Shown here: in pieces, positions 46,501 through 53,535 of the stretch
Position numbering within the stretch: the stretch's first letter is position 1
Layout of the letters: every line of letters starts with the position of its first letter
Source of the DNA: Fischerella muscicola PCC 7414
GTDB taxonomy: Bacteria; Cyanobacteriota; Cyanobacteriia; Cyanobacteriales; Nostocaceae
NCBI RefSeq assembly: GCF_000317205.1
Contig: NZ_AJLK01000039.1
Coordinates: 1-64,000, forward strand
DNA length: 64,000 nucleotides
Reading direction: 5' to 3'
Position numbers and translations under genes: made by a program
Notes under the pieces: model-generated
Told to the model about the DNA's origin: nothing
Databases searched by the model: none
The model's input: the letters and a program-made list of their open reading frames with translations, nothing else

Positions 46501-47137
46501 CTGATTGTAAGGTGGCGGTGAATTCCCCATCAATGACACGTACCTGAAACCCCCCTTGGTCTTTGTCTTGGTCTGCGCCAATGAATTTCCCGGCGCTGGT
46601 GGTTAAGGTCGCGATCGCATCTTTACGAAGGACTTCACCTTTTTCATCAATAATTCTTCCTTGTAGTTTTATTGTGGAACGTCCATCAGCTTGTACACGT
46701 GGATCGCCTACAGGTGTAATTTCCAGCGTGACTTTTGATTGTCCTGGAGTTGCTGGAGTGGGAGTATTGATTGATGAATTATCCGTAGAAGTGGGTTGTT
46801 GTTGGAGTGGCGAGTTGGGATTCTGTTGAAATTCAGTTGTCGGATCTTGTTGAAATACCGAGTTAGGATCACCAGAAGATGGGGAATTCTGGGAGATCAA
46901 CAAAGGGGAAAACGTGGTGACGCGGTCAATAAAAGACACTTCCAATAAAGGTGCGGAGATTTCTTTCCCCGCCTCAGAGGCTCCTCCTGTCTCCCTTGTC
47001 TGGTTTGTCTGTTTGTCTCCCTGTCTTCCATCTAACACACTGGCAAAAACTGCGTTGGGAGAAACAAATATTAAGGAAAGACCTAAAAGGTAAAAGAAAA
47101 AATTTTGATTTTGGTAAAGCTTTTTTATTTTTTTCAT
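43502..47137 (-). CDS. Large putative outer-membrane beta-barrel protein, 1211 aa
   Basis: N-terminal signal peptide (FFFYLLGLSLIFVSPNAVFA). About 130-240 is an invasin/Big-1-like immunoglobulin domain (VTLEITPVGDPRVQADGRST, LTTSAGKFIGAD). From about 265 to 1165 there are many amphipathic strands with alternating hydrophobic residues and aromatic girdle residues (GDWLFTGAFNSD, DYEIDYDRGTLLFRRPV, GLDWKAAEGVTLRLAHQFYD), as in large outer-membrane barrels. It ends with YVNISLKLNELLGGFG. It has no TonB box or plug that I can recognise. A 45-residue tail including a repeat-encoded end follows. It starts within the last codons of the preceding gene (ATGA overlap). The function may be export or surface display; this is inference. 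Confidence 0.75.
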   Translation of the reverse strand: MKKIKKLYQNQNFFFYLLGLSLIFVSPNAVFASVLDGRQGDKQTNQTRETGGASEAGKEISAPLLEVSFIDRVTTFSPLLISQNSPSSGDPNSVFQQDPTTEFQQNPNSPLQQQPTSTDNSSINTPTPATPGQSKVTLEITPVGDPRVQADGRSTIKLQGRIIDEKGEVLRKDAIATLTTSAGKFIGADQDKDQGGFQVRVIDGEFTATLQSDIKPQQVRIRAAIDKIQKQSLNVPTELDDIKNPTFPQQTDNSWIEKITTVPLEAYTQVEFTTYLRPSLVTGVLNLRIGPGGTNYWGSLQEFLNPDEIDKGTTVDFYGAAFATGKIGDWLFTGAFNSDRAINQDCEGNNRLFGGVQFCEQPYPVYGDSSTATPTTPSIDSFYARLERTPSIVGAEPDYFMWGDYSTNEFARASQLYTATSRQLHGFKANYNLGNLQITGLYANNIEGFQRDTIVPDGTGGYYFLSKRLLVPGSEIVYVEAEEINRPGTVVERKQMLRGADYEIDYDRGTLLFRRPVFATELNPFGSTLVRRIVVTYQNEGGEDSSLLGGRLQYNFSNDFTNKTFGAVSYLREDQGDQDFELFGGDFLISLGNVGKIVGEFAHSNNNLITGEEASGNAYRLEAFGNITENLFGQAYYRAVEPNFSNNATFSFTPGQTRYGASLLTRLSDLTSFRVAYDVEENYGTAPTSITSFFDLFDPQPQNRPGERVSNELRTFRAGILQKLGNSDLSLEYVNRSRNDRIGDDLDGDASQIVSRLKFPLTDSLTFQAQNELNLGESDPLYPNRTTLGLDWKAAEGVTLRLAHQFYDDSELLPGNSLTTLDTIVDQKLSDDTSLLGRYSVLSGFGGLQGQGALGVSHGWKVAPGFKVNLGYQYVFKNIFNATAAGDRYPQYYAVGQTAASLGLFSGSVYSLGFEYTDNPNFKARAQFEYRDGDQSNNLVISAAAAGKISPALTALVRFQQAGEANVYLPTVVNSIDTGGIRFQELGDTANLKIGLAYRDPTNDKFNGLLKYEWRQNFDSIPETQLTGSTATGHIFSAEGIYAPNWRWEFYGKYAFRNGVTYYDDDRYDGSVNLAQLRASYRLGYRSDLAVEGRWIGQNSNSGTDYDEFGVAVETGYYVTPDLRLGLGYSFGSVDDRDFTGYRSEGGFYVNISLKLNELLGGFGLQEPVPKQQQESEIPTAQTEPAKETSQSKLIQRLKQKAEGRRQKDEG
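46976..47032 (-). repeat. Tandem repeat within the N-terminal part of the barrel gene
   Basis: CTCCTGTCTCCCTTGTCTGG and TTTGTCTGTTTGTCTCCCTG on the plus strand, the same word family as the intergenic purine/pyrimidine repeats. It encodes about 18 polar residues (RQGDKQTNQTRETGGAS) just after the signal peptide. Confidence 0.6.
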
Positions 47138-48066
47138 CGTTTCCCCCCTGAGAACGCAGGCGTAACCCCAAAATTGACTCGTGCTAAGCCACTGGGTGCT
47201 AATTTGACCAAGCGAGACTGGCTGTTGCTTTCGATAAAGTATTTATTCGGTGCCAGTGCATATCCTGGTAGGCTGGTCAAGTCTAGGGCCGCTGTCCGAT
47301 AACCAGCAATGACATTAGCTAAGGAAAATAAACCGTTGGCATCGGTAACGATGCGGTTGCCATCATCCATGTAAATCACCGCATTCGGTACGCCTGGTTC
47401 GTTCGGTTGTTGTTCACCATCAAAATTTTTATCGACAAATACACGTCCAATTAAGGTGCCACAGTCAGACACAATACCTGGTCGAATTCGTAAGACATAG
47501 CTGGCTTGATTACTGGTAAGATTACCTGCTCTAGCTTGGGCTGTGTTTCTACCATCGCCGCGAATTGCATCTGGCGTGACCTCAACGGCATAGTTAACCG
47601 TCAAACTTTGATTGGGTTGTAGTCCTTCATTGGAGGAGATGGTTACTGTCCGACTAGAACCAGTTGTTGCACTCAAGGATACCGATCTATCTCCTATGGA
47701 ACCTTTGAGTGACTTGGAGATAAAGCGCACTCCCAAGGGTAGCCTGTCTGTAATTGCTAGCTGGTTAGTTGGGGAGTTACCAGTATTACGAATAGTGAGA
47801 GTGTAGATGACTGTGTCACCCGGTTCTGCAGCTGCTCTATCTGCTGTTTTGATGATTTCCAATGCTGCTTGACTGGCACTGAAAGTCACTTCGTTGGAGT
47901 TAACAACCCTGCCGCCATTAGGAAGATTATCCGCGCTACCACGGGCAGTATTTGTGATAACGTTCGCTTGAGAAAAGGCTGGTAAAATACCGTAAGTAAA
48001 AATACTGAAAATGTAAAATGGACAAAAGAGGCTCCAATGCCTCAACCATGAAATTTTAGAAGTCAT
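47134..48066 (-). CDS. Secreted DUF11 / SdrD-B protein, 310 aa
   Basis: Signal peptide (FYIFSIFTYGILPAFSQA). A DUF11-type domain (about 75-195: LEIIKTADRAAAEPGDTVIY, LTIRNTGNSPTNQLAITDRL) leads to an SdrD-B-like module (about 205-300: GRVFVDKNFDGEQQPNEPGV, NRIVTDANGLFSLANVIAGY). These are all-beta extracellular modules. Its stop overlaps the start of the barrel gene (ATGA, 47137-47134), so the two are translationally coupled. It is the first gene of the four-gene surface cluster; upstream lies a long gene-free region. Confidence 0.82.
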   Translation of the reverse strand: MTSKISWLRHWSLFCPFYIFSIFTYGILPAFSQANVITNTARGSADNLPNGGRVVNSNEVTFSASQAALEIIKTADRAAAEPGDTVIYTLTIRNTGNSPTNQLAITDRLPLGVRFISKSLKGSIGDRSVSLSATTGSSRTVTISSNEGLQPNQSLTVNYAVEVTPDAIRGDGRNTAQARAGNLTSNQASYVLRIRPGIVSDCGTLIGRVFVDKNFDGEQQPNEPGVPNAVIYMDDGNRIVTDANGLFSLANVIAGYRTAALDLTSLPGYALAPNKYFIESNSQSRLVKLAPSGLARVNFGVTPAFSGGKR

Positions 48067-49320
48067 TGGAAGGCATTAATTAATAACAGCAGTTTTTCCT
48101 TGATTTAAGGTTTTTAATAAAAAACCTGTGATTGTGGTGATTTTCAAATAATCTCAACTAAATTTATTAAACAATGCAGGTATAACACCCTTGTGGGATT
48201 ATTCAGTGAAAACCACAAATATTCTCAAGCTAAAGAAGCTTGCCAATGGCTAGTAGTCTGCTAGAGCAACCAAGCCTGAGTCTGAATATTCTTCGTGTCA
48301 GCGCGTCACCCCGTCAACCTAGACCCGTCAATTTTGGCTTGGTTGAGTACTGGAATTTCTTCTGTTGTTGGTTTGCCCCACAAATCCTGCGAGTAGGACA
48401 AAAATACAACAGACTGAATTTTTATTTGATTATGAAGCAATTGCAATTTCACCGCCCTTGAGTAAGATTATTTTTTTGTGATGGGAGTCTAATTATCCCA
48501 GATTTGTGACTGTAAATGACGCACATGTTTTCATGACATGACAAATACTGCCTGCAAACTTGTATTGTCATGAGATAGCACCACTGATAACCTTACTCTG
48601 CTTAAAGAACACAGAAAATTACCATCGTTGCGGCGAATATATTTCAACAACGAAGGAAAGACAACCGTTAGCTCTATCCGATGAAGCACAGAGCTATTTA
48701 ATATTCGTCTTTACAGCACTGAACTCTTGCAAAGTCACAACTAGGGAAAACATTCTTTGAATAACTTGCAAGTAGGGAGAACATGAATTAGATGATTGAG
48801 GAATTCCGCTATCAACCTAATTGATGTTCACACAAAATAATAAATCGCTAACTCGGTTCTGAAGTTAATACGTTCTGATGCAGAATCTAAGAAACCACAG
48901 CCCCATGTACCAAGTCGAATCTCATTTTTGAGATAACGCTTCAGTAATATTACCCATAAATTAACTATAAGCAATCAGGGTTATAAAAATTTATTCAGTA
49001 TTTTTTCTTATCTTTACAAAAGGAGTCTTATACGTATCCGAATATTCCCTGAATAAATATAATAACAGTCAAATAACATACTGATATTTTCTATGAGTTT
49101 GATATGAAATACAGACTATAAATATCTGCTAAAAACTTGATATATGTTCATTTATGGAAAAAGATAAAATTGGTACTATAGCTTTTTAAATACTAAAGTA
49201 ATCAAATTAGTAGTGTATTAGTTTACAATTATTATATTGAGCAAGAAAATATATATTACCTGCTTTTTATTTTAAGTAAAGTAAAAAAATATAATAATAA
49301 AGTATTAAGGTACTGAATTA

Positions 49321-49338
49321 GCCCTAATTAATTAGGGC
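49321..49338. repeat. Perfect 18-base palindrome
   Basis: GCCCTAATTAATTAGGGC, self-complementary over its full length, within the long gene-free region. It may be a protein-binding site or terminator; there is no T-run beside it. Confidence 0.55.
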
Positions 49339-49463
49339 AGACAATTACAAAACTGTCCACTCATATATACAAACACTTTTCTGTATTTCTCTAATCAGAG
49401 AAATAATTTTTGCAAAAAATCATGCTTCTTGACGAGCAAAAATAATTAATAATCAGTTAGATG

Positions 49464-49486
49464 TTCTTGCAAAATAATTGCAAGAA
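49464..49486. other. 9-base-stem hairpin
   Basis: TTCTTGCAA (49464-49472) pairs with TTGCAAGAA (49478-49486) around AATAA, followed by an A-run on the plus strand. Its role is unknown. Confidence 0.5.
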
Positions 49487-49705
49487 AAAATATCCATATC
49501 AGTTATTTTATGATAAAGCATAATTCACGATCACAGGCTTGCTCTATAGATTTCAAAGCCTATCTATCATGAACTTAACTAAGAGTTATGATTATGCCAT
49601 CAAAGATACTATTAGCACAACAAGAATACGTGTGCCTAATCAAGCGGCTTGTAGGAAGCTTTTCTCCAAGCGGATATTTTTTGTCCTTCTAGACGATTGA
49701 TTCAT

Positions 49706-50347
49706 TTAATAGGTATCGTCGTATTCTGGCATATCAACTCGTCTAGCTTCAGTACGGGGTGGTAGGAACTCAGTTCGACGTACAGGAGCTAAGGGTGGTG
49801 TGGGGCCATTGTAGGGATGAATCACCTGAACGGTACGAGGACGTTGTTTCGGAGAGAATAAAGACAATACTCCAGCTACAACAATACCACCACCAATGGT
49901 GAGAGACATGCCTCCCACAGCCCACACTATGGGTGAAGACCACCAGCGATTTTGAGATTGTTGTTGCTGCTGCAACTGTGCTGCATTTTGGCTTTGTAAT
50001 TGCTGTTGGTAAGAAAAAGCAGCTTGTTGAGCATTTTGGGCTTGAGCCTGAATTTGCTGTATTTGGACTTTAAGTTGTTCGTTTTCCCGCTTGAGTATGT
50101 CATTTTCCATCTTTACTCGCTCGATAGCGACACGCTCATCAGTATTGGGGCTTACGGGTGGGGGTTGGGGGACTGGTGGGTAACTAGTAGGAGGATAGTA
50201 TTGTGGTTGTGGTTGCGGCACTAAATTTGATATCTGAGGAATAGCAATATTTGGTTGTTGCAGAGATGTTCCTGTCCCCTTGAGTAAAAGGATCGCCGCT
50301 AGCCCAGCAACGGCAACTCCGCCAATAAATGCCATACTTTCACTCAT
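49706..50347 (-). CDS. Membrane protein with Pro-rich and coiled-coil regions, 213 aa
   Basis: No named family recognised. Visible order: a short N-terminal membrane helix (AFIGGVAVAGLAAILLL, about 6-22); a Pro/Gln-rich stretch (PQPQPQYYPPTSYPPVPQPP); a coiled coil at about 70-130 (RVKMENDILKRENEQLKVQI) ending in poly-Gln; a second membrane helix at about 140-165 (IVWAVGGMSLTIGGGIVVAG); and a basic Pro-rich tail ending EYDDTY. With two helices, the coiled coil lies on one side of the membrane. Such proteins in filamentous cyanobacteria are sometimes at septa or pili, but nothing here shows that. Confidence 0.65.
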   Translation of the reverse strand: MSESMAFIGGVAVAGLAAILLLKGTGTSLQQPNIAIPQISNLVPQPQPQYYPPTSYPPVPQPPPVSPNTDERVAIERVKMENDILKRENEQLKVQIQQIQAQAQNAQQAAFSYQQQLQSQNAAQLQQQQQSQNRWWSSPIVWAVGGMSLTIGGGIVVAGVLSLFSPKQRPRTVQVIHPYNGPTPPLAPVRRTEFLPPRTEARRVDMPEYDDTY

Positions 50348-50716
50348 CGCTTTTACCCCTATACAGCGACCTAACTACAGTTTTTTGCAATTTCGACACT
50401 CTCACACTCATAAATTTACATTAATGAACTTGACTTTACACCCGATACTAAACTACTGAATGATACTCTATTTTTTCACGCTGCATATCTGCTTTATATA
50501 TTCAAGACTATATTTGTTAAATTGTCTACCAAGCTTAGGTAAAAAACTTGGTAAGTAGAGGACAGGATAAACAAGCAGAATTAAGAAGGAAGAAAGGAAA
50601 ATTTGCTCTCGGATAGAGTTTTCATGGTTTATGCTCAAGGTTTAAGTATGCCTATATACTTATTACATTTTTTAACTCATTTCTCAGTAATAATTCTATT
50701 CTGTCTTGAGGCTGAT
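50348..50716. other. Intergenic region, nothing recognised
   Basis: About 370 AT-rich bases between the membrane coiled-coil gene and trpA, both on the minus strand. It presumably holds the promoter of the former. No repeat block or strong hairpin was seen. Confidence 0.4.
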
Positions 50717-51517
50717 TTATGAACTAGCGATCGCTTGCTTGAGGCTTTGACAAAAGGAGGCTATTTTCTCTAATCCCTCTTGGGGTGTACCTTCAGCGAG
50801 TCGCTTCACAAACGCACTGCCAACAATAGCCGCATCTGCACCCCAGTCTTTAACTTGTCGGGCTTGTTCTGGTTGGGAAATACCAAAACCTACACCAATG
50901 GGTTTGTCAGTCACACTACGAATTTGCTTGAGCAAATCTGACACTCGCGATTCCATTTGCTCACGCATTCCCGTTACACCTGTGACACTAACCAAATAAA
51001 TAAATCCTTGGGAAGCGCGGGCAATTGCTTCTATGCGCTCAGCAGAACTGGTGGGAGCGACCAATAAAATTACATCAATGCCGATTTTTGCCGCTGGTTC
51101 GAGTAAATTTGCAGCTTCTTCTAGGGGTAAATCTGGCACAACTAAACCAGCGACACCAGCAGCAGCTATTTCTTGGAGAAACTTTTCTATGCCCCGGTTG
51201 AGAATAGGGTTGTAGTAGTTGAAGAGAATTATAGGCGATCGTAAACTGGGAGTAGTTGCTTTGAGCATTTCTAGGACTTGCTCTAAGGTTGTTCCCCTTT
51301 CTAAGGCACGGGTAGCAGCAGCTTGAATCACTGGGCCATCCGCCAGAGGGTCGGAGTAGGGAACACCCAACTCAATTATGTCAGCACCACTGCGATCCAG
51401 AGTTTGTAAAGCTGTGGCAGTTGTTTCGATATCTGGATCGCCAGCAGTGATAAATGGAATTAAAGCACACTCACGATTACGTTTGAGGTTTTCAAAGCAG
51501 AGGGAAATAGCAGTCAT
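50717..51517 (-). CDS. trpA: Tryptophan synthase alpha chain TrpA, 266 aa
   Basis: Cleaves indole-3-glycerol phosphate to indole and glyceraldehyde-3-phosphate; indole passes to TrpB. Catalytic Glu49 ([12 protein letters not shown]) and Asp60 (PLADGPVIQ) are at their canonical numbers. The phosphate-binding [10 protein letters not shown] and [13 protein letters not shown] are present. Full length. trpB is not adjacent. DUF3007 and ndhL lie upstream on the same strand, with an STRR between. Confidence 0.96.
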   Translation of the reverse strand: MTAISLCFENLKRNRECALIPFITAGDPDIETTATALQTLDRSGADIIELGVPYSDPLADGPVIQAAATRALERGTTLEQVLEMLKATTPSLRSPIILFNYYNPILNRGIEKFLQEIAAAGVAGLVVPDLPLEEAANLLEPAAKIGIDVILLVAPTSSAERIEAIARASQGFIYLVSVTGVTGMREQMESRVSDLLKQIRSVTDKPIGVGFGISQPEQARQVKDWGADAAIVGSAFVKRLAEGTPQEGLEKIASFCQSLKQAIASS

Positions 51518-51537
51518 TGGTCATTTAGTAATTGTTG

Positions 51538-51600
51538 TTTGTTGTTTGTTGTTGGTTGTTTGTTGTCCGGAGCAACCAACAAACAACTATCAACCACCAA
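51538..51600. repeat. STRR of TTGTTTG / CAACCAA type
   Basis: TTGTTTG and GTTGGTT units run into the complementary CAACCAACAAACAACTATC, so this stretch can also fold back on itself. It lies between trpA and the DUF3007 gene. Confidence 0.75.
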
Positions 51601-51623
51601 CACACAATAGACAAATGACAATT

Positions 51624-51935
51624 TTACACCTGTGAACCCTTTTGTTGTTCGATATCGGCTTGAATTTTTGCTAGTTCTTCGGGAGAAAGTTCTTCTAACC
51701 GCTTTTGAAAATAAGCCTCTTCGTACTGCTCCCGCTGTTGATGGTAGGTCATTTTGTGGTTAACTGCCCGAAAAAGATAAGTCAGTAACCAGCCAATTAA
51801 CCCACCGACTAGCAAGACTTGGCTCCAGATACCTGCTTCTAAATTATCTAGACCAGCCAGTCGCAGAACTAGATATGCCAAGCCACCTGTAAGAAAAACG
51901 CCAAAACCAATTCCGAGAGCGTCCAGACGTCGCAT
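51624..51935 (-). CDS. DUF3007 family membrane protein, 103 aa
   Basis: Two membrane helices (about 8-28 IGFGVFLTGGLAYLVLRLAG and 38-58 VLLVGGLIGWLLTYLFRAV) then a charged helical tail (YHQQREQYEEAYFQKRLEEL). This matches the DUF3007 family of cyanobacteria and plastids. It is 24 bases downstream of ndhL on the same strand, so probably co-transcribed. Function is unknown; the ndhL link suggests thylakoid location. Confidence 0.85.
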   Translation of the reverse strand: MRRLDALGIGFGVFLTGGLAYLVLRLAGLDNLEAGIWSQVLLVGGLIGWLLTYLFRAVNHKMTYHQQREQYEEAYFQKRLEELSPEELAKIQADIEQQKGSQV

Positions 51936-51959
51936 GAGTATTATGACCTACCAACTTAT

Positions 51960-52187
51960 TTACGCTTCAATTTGCCGCCGTTTTGGTCGTAAATTTACGA
52001 ACGGCGATAGAACCAACAAACCCGGAAAGAAGAAGAACACTAGAAAATACATAAATGCGCGTTCCAGGGAACTAGCTACATACCAACGCTTATTCAGGTA
52101 AAACAGCACAGCCACTGGTATGACTAACAAATAAGCTCCCGCCAAAACTAGATATAGCAGCGGTACGATAATTCCTTCTTCAATCAT
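51960..52187 (-). CDS. ndhL: NAD(P)H-quinone oxidoreductase subunit L, 75 aa
   Basis: Small membrane subunit of the photosynthetic NDH-1 complex used in cyclic electron flow and CO2 uptake (formerly IctA). [20 protein letters not shown] forms the first helix and [20 protein letters not shown] the second, with [13 protein letters not shown] between, as in other NdhL proteins. The gene order ndhL, DUF3007, trpA is familiar in cyanobacteria. Confidence 0.94.
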   Translation of the reverse strand: MIEEGIIVPLLYLVLAGAYLLVIPVAVLFYLNKRWYVASSLERAFMYFLVFFFFPGLLVLSPFVNLRPKRRQIEA

Positions 52188-52393
52188 AGGTTTCCTCTTT
52201 CAGCAGAAATGACCAAAGGGTGTATCTGCTTTCCATCATAGTACCCCCTTACACCCCTTCTTCTTAGGTCAGTTTCACTTTTCCAAGAAATTTTTTATGG
52301 TTACTAGTTGGCAAATTACAAATTTGATGCTCAAATAGATCGAGAAACAATTGAATACTCTATAATCAACAAAAGCAAATCCCAAATTTACTT

Positions 52394-52777
52394 GGGGGTG
52401 TGGCGGAATGGTAGACGCTACGGACTTAAGTAATTGAGCCTTAAAGAAGAAACTCTTTAAGTGAATGCTCTCAAATTCAGGGAAACCTAAATCTGGCAAC
52501 AGACATGGCAATCCTGAGCCAAGCCAAATTTGTCATTTGTCATTAGTCATTGGTCAATTGTTAAGTAACAAAGAACAAATGATGAATAACAAAAGACTTG
52601 TTCGGAAGGTGCAGAGACCCGACGGGAGCTACCCTAACGTTAAGTCGAGGGTAAAGGGAGAGTCCAATTCTCAAAGCCTAAAATTAAGTTAGTCTTATGG
52701 GCAGTGGCGAAAGCTACGGGAGAATGAAAATCCGTTGACCGTAAAAGGTCGTGAGGGTTCAAGTCCCTCCACCCCCA
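52394..52777 (+). tRNA. trnL: tRNA-Leu (UAA) interrupted by a group I intron
   Basis: 5' exon 52394-52427 (acceptor GGGGGTG, D arm, ACGGA stem, C-T-T) and 3' exon 52727-52777 (AAAA-TCCGT, variable arm, GAGGG-TTCAAGT-CCCTC, CACCCCC, discriminator A). Spliced length is 85 bases with anticodon TAA. The break lies between U34 and A35, the classic position of the cyanobacterial/plastid intron. CCA is not encoded. Confidence 0.96.
52428..52726 (+). ncRNA. Group I intron of trnL(UAA), 299 nt
   Basis: Self-splicing intron. It follows the exon U and ends with the omega G at 52726. Conserved core pieces are readable: TTCAGGGAAACCTAAATCTG (P), AATCCTGAGCCAAGCC (Q), GGTGCAGAGACCCGACGGGA and GCTACCCTA (R region) and AAGGGAGAGTCCA (S). 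The P6b extension (about 52527-52600) holds degenerate heptamers TTTGTCA, TTAGTCA, TTGGTCA and their partial complements. No endonuclease gene is inside. Confidence 0.93.
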
Positions 52778-52906
52778 CTAATTAAAAGTTAAAGTTGTGA
52801 TGGTGTGTAGCTAACTATTAGCTACTGGCATCATCTATTAAGCATGGCTAGTGGTCTGTCCCAAATTACTACTTGCTACGCCTTTGCATAATATCGTAGT
52901 GTTTTT

Positions 52907-52942
52907 AAACGCAGAGGAACGCTGAGTAAACGCACAGAGAAG
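52907..52942. repeat. Dispersed repeat, ACGCAGAGG-type
   Basis: AAACGCAGAGGAACGCTGAG then TAAACGCACAGAGAAG. Third copy of the family at 8871 and 27955. Confidence 0.7.
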
Positions 52943-53332
52943 TTTGTAGACGCGCCTTCTTCGGCTTCAAGGTAAGAGTAGCGTCCTGGAGGGAACCTCA
53001 AAGCTTCAGTGGGGGCGCAGAGTCTTTTTACAGAGGTTCGTTATTAAGTAAATTTATCAATTTTATATAAAGAAAACTTTGAATTATTAAAGAGTAGATT
53101 GATACTCTTGTGTAGCAGAATGAAGCGCATAAAAATATAAGTAATATCAAGTTCGGCTAATTGCTTACAATATTATGCTTCGCTGTTGGGCATTGGGCAT
53201 TGGGCATCGGGCATGGGAAAATCATCAGTATCTTAATTACCAATTACCAATTACCAGCCCACGCGACAGTAAGTAGGTCGGTGTTGAAAATTATCGTTAT
53301 GACAAGGCAGGAGGCAGAGGGCACAAGGGGTT

Positions 53333-53370
53333 CCCCACAAATTCGCTCTCCGAATCGCGAATTTGTGGGG
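53333..53370. repeat. Perfect 14-base inverted repeat
   Basis: CCCCACAAATTCGC (53333-53346) and GCGAATTTGTGGGG (53357-53370) are exact complements around a 10-base loop. The element interrupts a GGCAGAGGGCAC / GCAGAAGGCAG heptamer tract, as if inserted into it. Confidence 0.75.
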
Positions 53371-53535
53371 GCCCCGCAGAAGGCAGAAGGGAAGAGCTTT
53401 TTGGACAACTTTACTTTCCGTTACATACTTCTCTTCGAGAAGCCGCTGCGCGTCTACGGTTTTTTTGCGCCGTTCTACTTATAAGTATTCAAGCGAACAT
53501 GATATAAGCTATATCTTTATTTTTGAGAATAATAA

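Larger units (their letters stand above)
48067..49705. other. 1.6 kb gene-free region with several palindromes
   Basis: No credible gene is seen. Structures are an imperfect hairpin around 48533-48575 (CATGACAAATAC against GTATTGTCATG), a perfect palindrome GCCCTAATTAATTAGGGC (49321-49338), a hairpin ATTTCTC...GAGAAAT near 49385 and TTCTTGCAA-AATAA-TTGCAAGAA (49464-49486). Short open frames at 48240-48461 and 48560-48760 have poor start signals. It probably holds the promoter and leader of the surface cluster. Confidence 0.55.
52778..53535. other. Repeat-filled region between trnL and the 435-aa orphan gene
   Basis: About 760 bases. Contents in order: ACGCAGAGG-type repeat (52907-52942); a CGTAGACGCG relative (about 52950-53010); four GGGCAT(T/C/G) heptamers (53188-53215); three AATTACC heptamers (53235-53255); a 14-base inverted repeat (53333-53370); GCAGAAGGCAGAAGG units; and another AGCCGCTGCGCGTCTACGG element near 53440. 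No gene is credible. Confidence 0.6.

Noticed and set aside
48240-48461. 73-codon frame in the long gene-free region
   Set aside because: No ribosome binding site, no recognisable domain and unusual composition (FFCCWF).
48560-48760. 66-codon frame in the long gene-free region
   Set aside because: No ribosome binding site and no recognisable family; ends in AT-rich sequence.
49036-49056. GGGAATATT-like word on the minus strand, possible SigJ-type hormogonium promoter box
   Set aside because: One mismatch to the consensus as I remember it and about 1 kb from the nearest gene; too weak to report.
52465-52692. 75-codon open frame inside the trnL intron, possible homing endonuclease
   Set aside because: It runs through the conserved catalytic core (Q, R, S elements) and its translation has no endonuclease motif.
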